Assembly: GCF_000582685.1 (NCBI RefSeq)
Contig: NZ_ALWD01000002.1
Location: 118,264-182,263 of the forward strand
Reading direction: 5' to 3'
DNA from: [Scytonema hofmanni] UTEX 2349
GTDB lineage: Bacteria > Cyanobacteriota > Cyanobacteriia > Cyanobacteriales > Nostocaceae
Length of the DNA: 64,000 nucleotides
Under the pieces are notes generated by a model that searched no databases, was not told where the DNA came from, and was given only the letters and a program-made list of their open reading frames with translations. Positions 62,727 through 64,000 of the stretch are shown piece by piece; positions within the stretch are counted from its first letter, which is position 1; each line of letters begins with the position of its first letter. A program made the position numbers and the translations under genes.

Positions 62727-62981
62727 ATGTTTCAAAGACATAAAATTCATGAGCAACGAAACTTAGTTGGTAAGATCAGCTTGGTGATTTTCGATGCTTG
62801 CGCTTGGTTTTTGATGGCTTGTTTCTTGGTTTTGGCTATGCTGGCGTTCTACTATCAGTTTGATCGTTGGTACTATTTGTTAGGCATTGCAATTTTGCTT
62901 TGCCCAGAGACACCGCTACACCCGCTATTCAAAGTGTTTTCAATTTCTGTAATTTTGGTGTTGCTAAAAGCAATTGTCTAA
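62727..62981 (+). CDS. Small membrane protein
   Basis: 84 aa with two hydrophobic stretches (WFLMACFLVLAMLAFYYQF; YLLGIAILLCP and FSISVILVLLKAIV) and a basic N-terminus. AAGAG lies 5 nt before the ATG. It is downstream of the coupling protein and may belong to the transfer apparatus. Unrecognised family. Confidence 0.5.
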   Translation: MFQRHKIHEQRNLVGKISLVIFDACAWFLMACFLVLAMLAFYYQFDRWYYLLGIAILLCPETPLHPLFKVFSISVILVLLKAIV

Positions 62982-63032
62982 GTTGTTGAGTTATGGGTAG
63001 GAGCGGTGTGAAAGTAGTTTTGTTTAAAAGTG

Positions 63033-63674
63033 TCAAATTTCTACTTCCTCTATTTCTTCTAAGGTTAGAGCCAGTACTTGATTATAGACAGTAGGTGAGC
63101 CAAATATGATTGACAGTTCTCTGTCTTGGCAAATCGGCTGTTCTGTTAATACTGAAACTAACCATTGTTGGGTTTCTTCATGCTGTTGTTGGTTCCAGTA
63201 AATTTCGTGTTTTTTAGCTACCTGTTTAGAGTGCAATGCCAAGATTGTCAATTGTAACTGCTCAGGTGTAACCATTAAATACTCTGAAGTTACCCAGAGC
63301 TTAACTTTGTCATACCAGTTGAGTTGGGGTTGTCGAATTGCCCACTCAATTAGTCTGACCGATTTTTTTTCAAAGGCTACATTTGTGCTGATCTCGATTA
63401 CTGCATTGTCGTTATCAAGTTGCAGAGCAGTGCTAAAGTGAGCATCAATTAGTAATTTATCTTTTTTAAGTGTAAATATTTCTGGAACTAGCGATCGCAT
63501 CTGATCAACGCATTGGTTGATTTGTGGGTGTGCATCCAACAGTGGTTTTACAGGGAGTCCCAGAAAAATTTGCTTTATGACCAGTTGGAGGTTTTTCTGA
63601 TCAGAGTTGGTTGATGAAGTTAGGGTTTTTGAATTAACCAAAATTCCCAGTTCTGAAATCGTGAGTTGTCGCAT
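63033..63674 (-). CDS. Unrecognised protein
   Basis: 213 aa, soluble, helical, with an acidic end (LEEIEEVEI). No motif recognised. ATG at 63674. It is convergent with the small membrane protein. Confidence 0.5.
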   Translation of the reverse strand: MRQLTISELGILVNSKTLTSSTNSDQKNLQLVIKQIFLGLPVKPLLDAHPQINQCVDQMRSLVPEIFTLKKDKLLIDAHFSTALQLDNDNAVIEISTNVAFEKKSVRLIEWAIRQPQLNWYDKVKLWVTSEYLMVTPEQLQLTILALHSKQVAKKHEIYWNQQQHEETQQWLVSVLTEQPICQDRELSIIFGSPTVYNQVLALTLEEIEEVEI

Positions 63675-64000
63675 GGAAGAATGGAAAGTATTTTAAGTTT
63701 CCTTTATCCATGCGGCGATAGCCGCCTCACAAGTACAAAGTACTTTTTTTATTTGTTGAGGAAGCAACGTAGCTCAGAAGCGATCGCGTGGCTTTGAGTG
63801 GGTGCTGGTAATTACCGATTGGAGCTACGTCTGTGTGGCTACCGTGTGTTGTAAATTTAGGATTGCTCACCTAATGTCACTGTTACAGCAGATTCCTTTG
63901 TTATGAGGTACATAATAGCCCCCTCATCGCTTGCGGGGAGGCAGGGTGGTTTCATACCATCAGAGAAAAATTAAAACCAGTTATCAAAGCCTCTCCCCCC
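63675..64000. other. Window end, no gene seen
   Basis: Contains a GCGGCGATAGCCGC hairpin (about 63711-63724), a HIP1-like GCGATCGCG and AT-rich DNA. No open frame of interest. Confidence 0.3.

Noticed and set aside
1..64000. tRNA, rRNA or riboswitch genes
   Set aside because: No cloverleaf, rRNA core or known riboswitch consensus was recognised by eye; a covariance-model scan would be needed to exclude them.

Overview
The window looks like accessory DNA, probably a large plasmid or integrated conjugative region, of a filamentous (Nostocales-type) cyanobacterium. This rests on abundant GCGATCGC (HIP1) sites, short purine-rich tandem repeats (AAAAGTN-like), and cyanobacterial families: Ycf46-like AAA+ ATPase, DUF5895, PEP-CTERM remnants, TPR-CHAT and csx10/csx19-type CRISPR genes. 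No rRNA or tRNA genes were seen, and few housekeeping genes. The organism assignment is inference.

Layout. 1-5.2 kb: DUF6883/DUF4926 pair (the first broken by a stop), a PD-(D/E)XK nuclease, an acidic-tailed protein and a Ycf46-like ATPase. 5.2-9 kb: IS630 scrap, cytochrome P450, and a decayed stretch with a PEP-CTERM pseudogene. 9.1-11.4 kb: tyrosine recombinase, then a minus-strand operon of a small membrane protein and an OAS-like nucleotidyltransferase with a 106-bp MITE between them. 11.7-20.9 kb: a nine-gene type III CRISPR effector operon, best fit III-D (Cas10 with GGDD but no HD, Csx10, a small subunit, four Cas7-like proteins, Csx19, one unknown). 20.9-28.8 kb: a membrane coiled-coil protein, CRISPR array 1, cas6 (with a C-terminal HTH), array 2, small genes, cas2-cas1 and an Rpn-like nuclease. 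28.9-32.7 kb: array 3, split by a Tn3-family transposon that landed inside a spacer. 33.1-36.6 kb: RT-Cas1 fusion and an HTH-DUF4384 protein. 37.1-42.1 kb: array 4 followed by a TPR-CHAT protease. 42.2-48.9 kb: TnpB, helicase, family A DNA polymerase, DUF3768. 49-64 kb: secreted wall-acting protein, lipoprotein, DUF5895, a decayed IS, AraC regulator with SDR and aldo/keto reductase, and a VirD4/TraG coupling protein.

How the genes fit together. All four arrays share one repeat 3' half (CCCCTCACGGGGATGGAAAC) and one leader plan: a motif TCTGAGGGGGT (or its complement) sits 47-48 bp from the first repeat in every leader. They are therefore probably served by the same processing and adaptation machinery, although two Cas1 types are present. 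A degenerate repeat-like hairpin lies in the cas6 5' leader, which suggests Cas6 feedback. A motif TATATGAGT lies upstream of cas1, RT-cas1 and the HTH-DUF4384 gene, which suggests an adaptation regulon. One spacer in array 2 and one in array 3 overlap by 25 nt on the same strand of one invader. No CARF nuclease was recognised. Candidate effectors are the membrane coiled-coil protein next to the III-D operon and the TPR-CHAT protease abutting array 4.

The best candidates for something undescribed are these two effectors, the cas6 leader hairpin, the TATATGAGT regulon, and the nucleotidyltransferase/membrane-protein pair divergent from the cas operon. A second regulon, marked by TTTGTAGCTACAAA palindromes, links the wall-acting protein and the coupling protein, consistent with conjugation.
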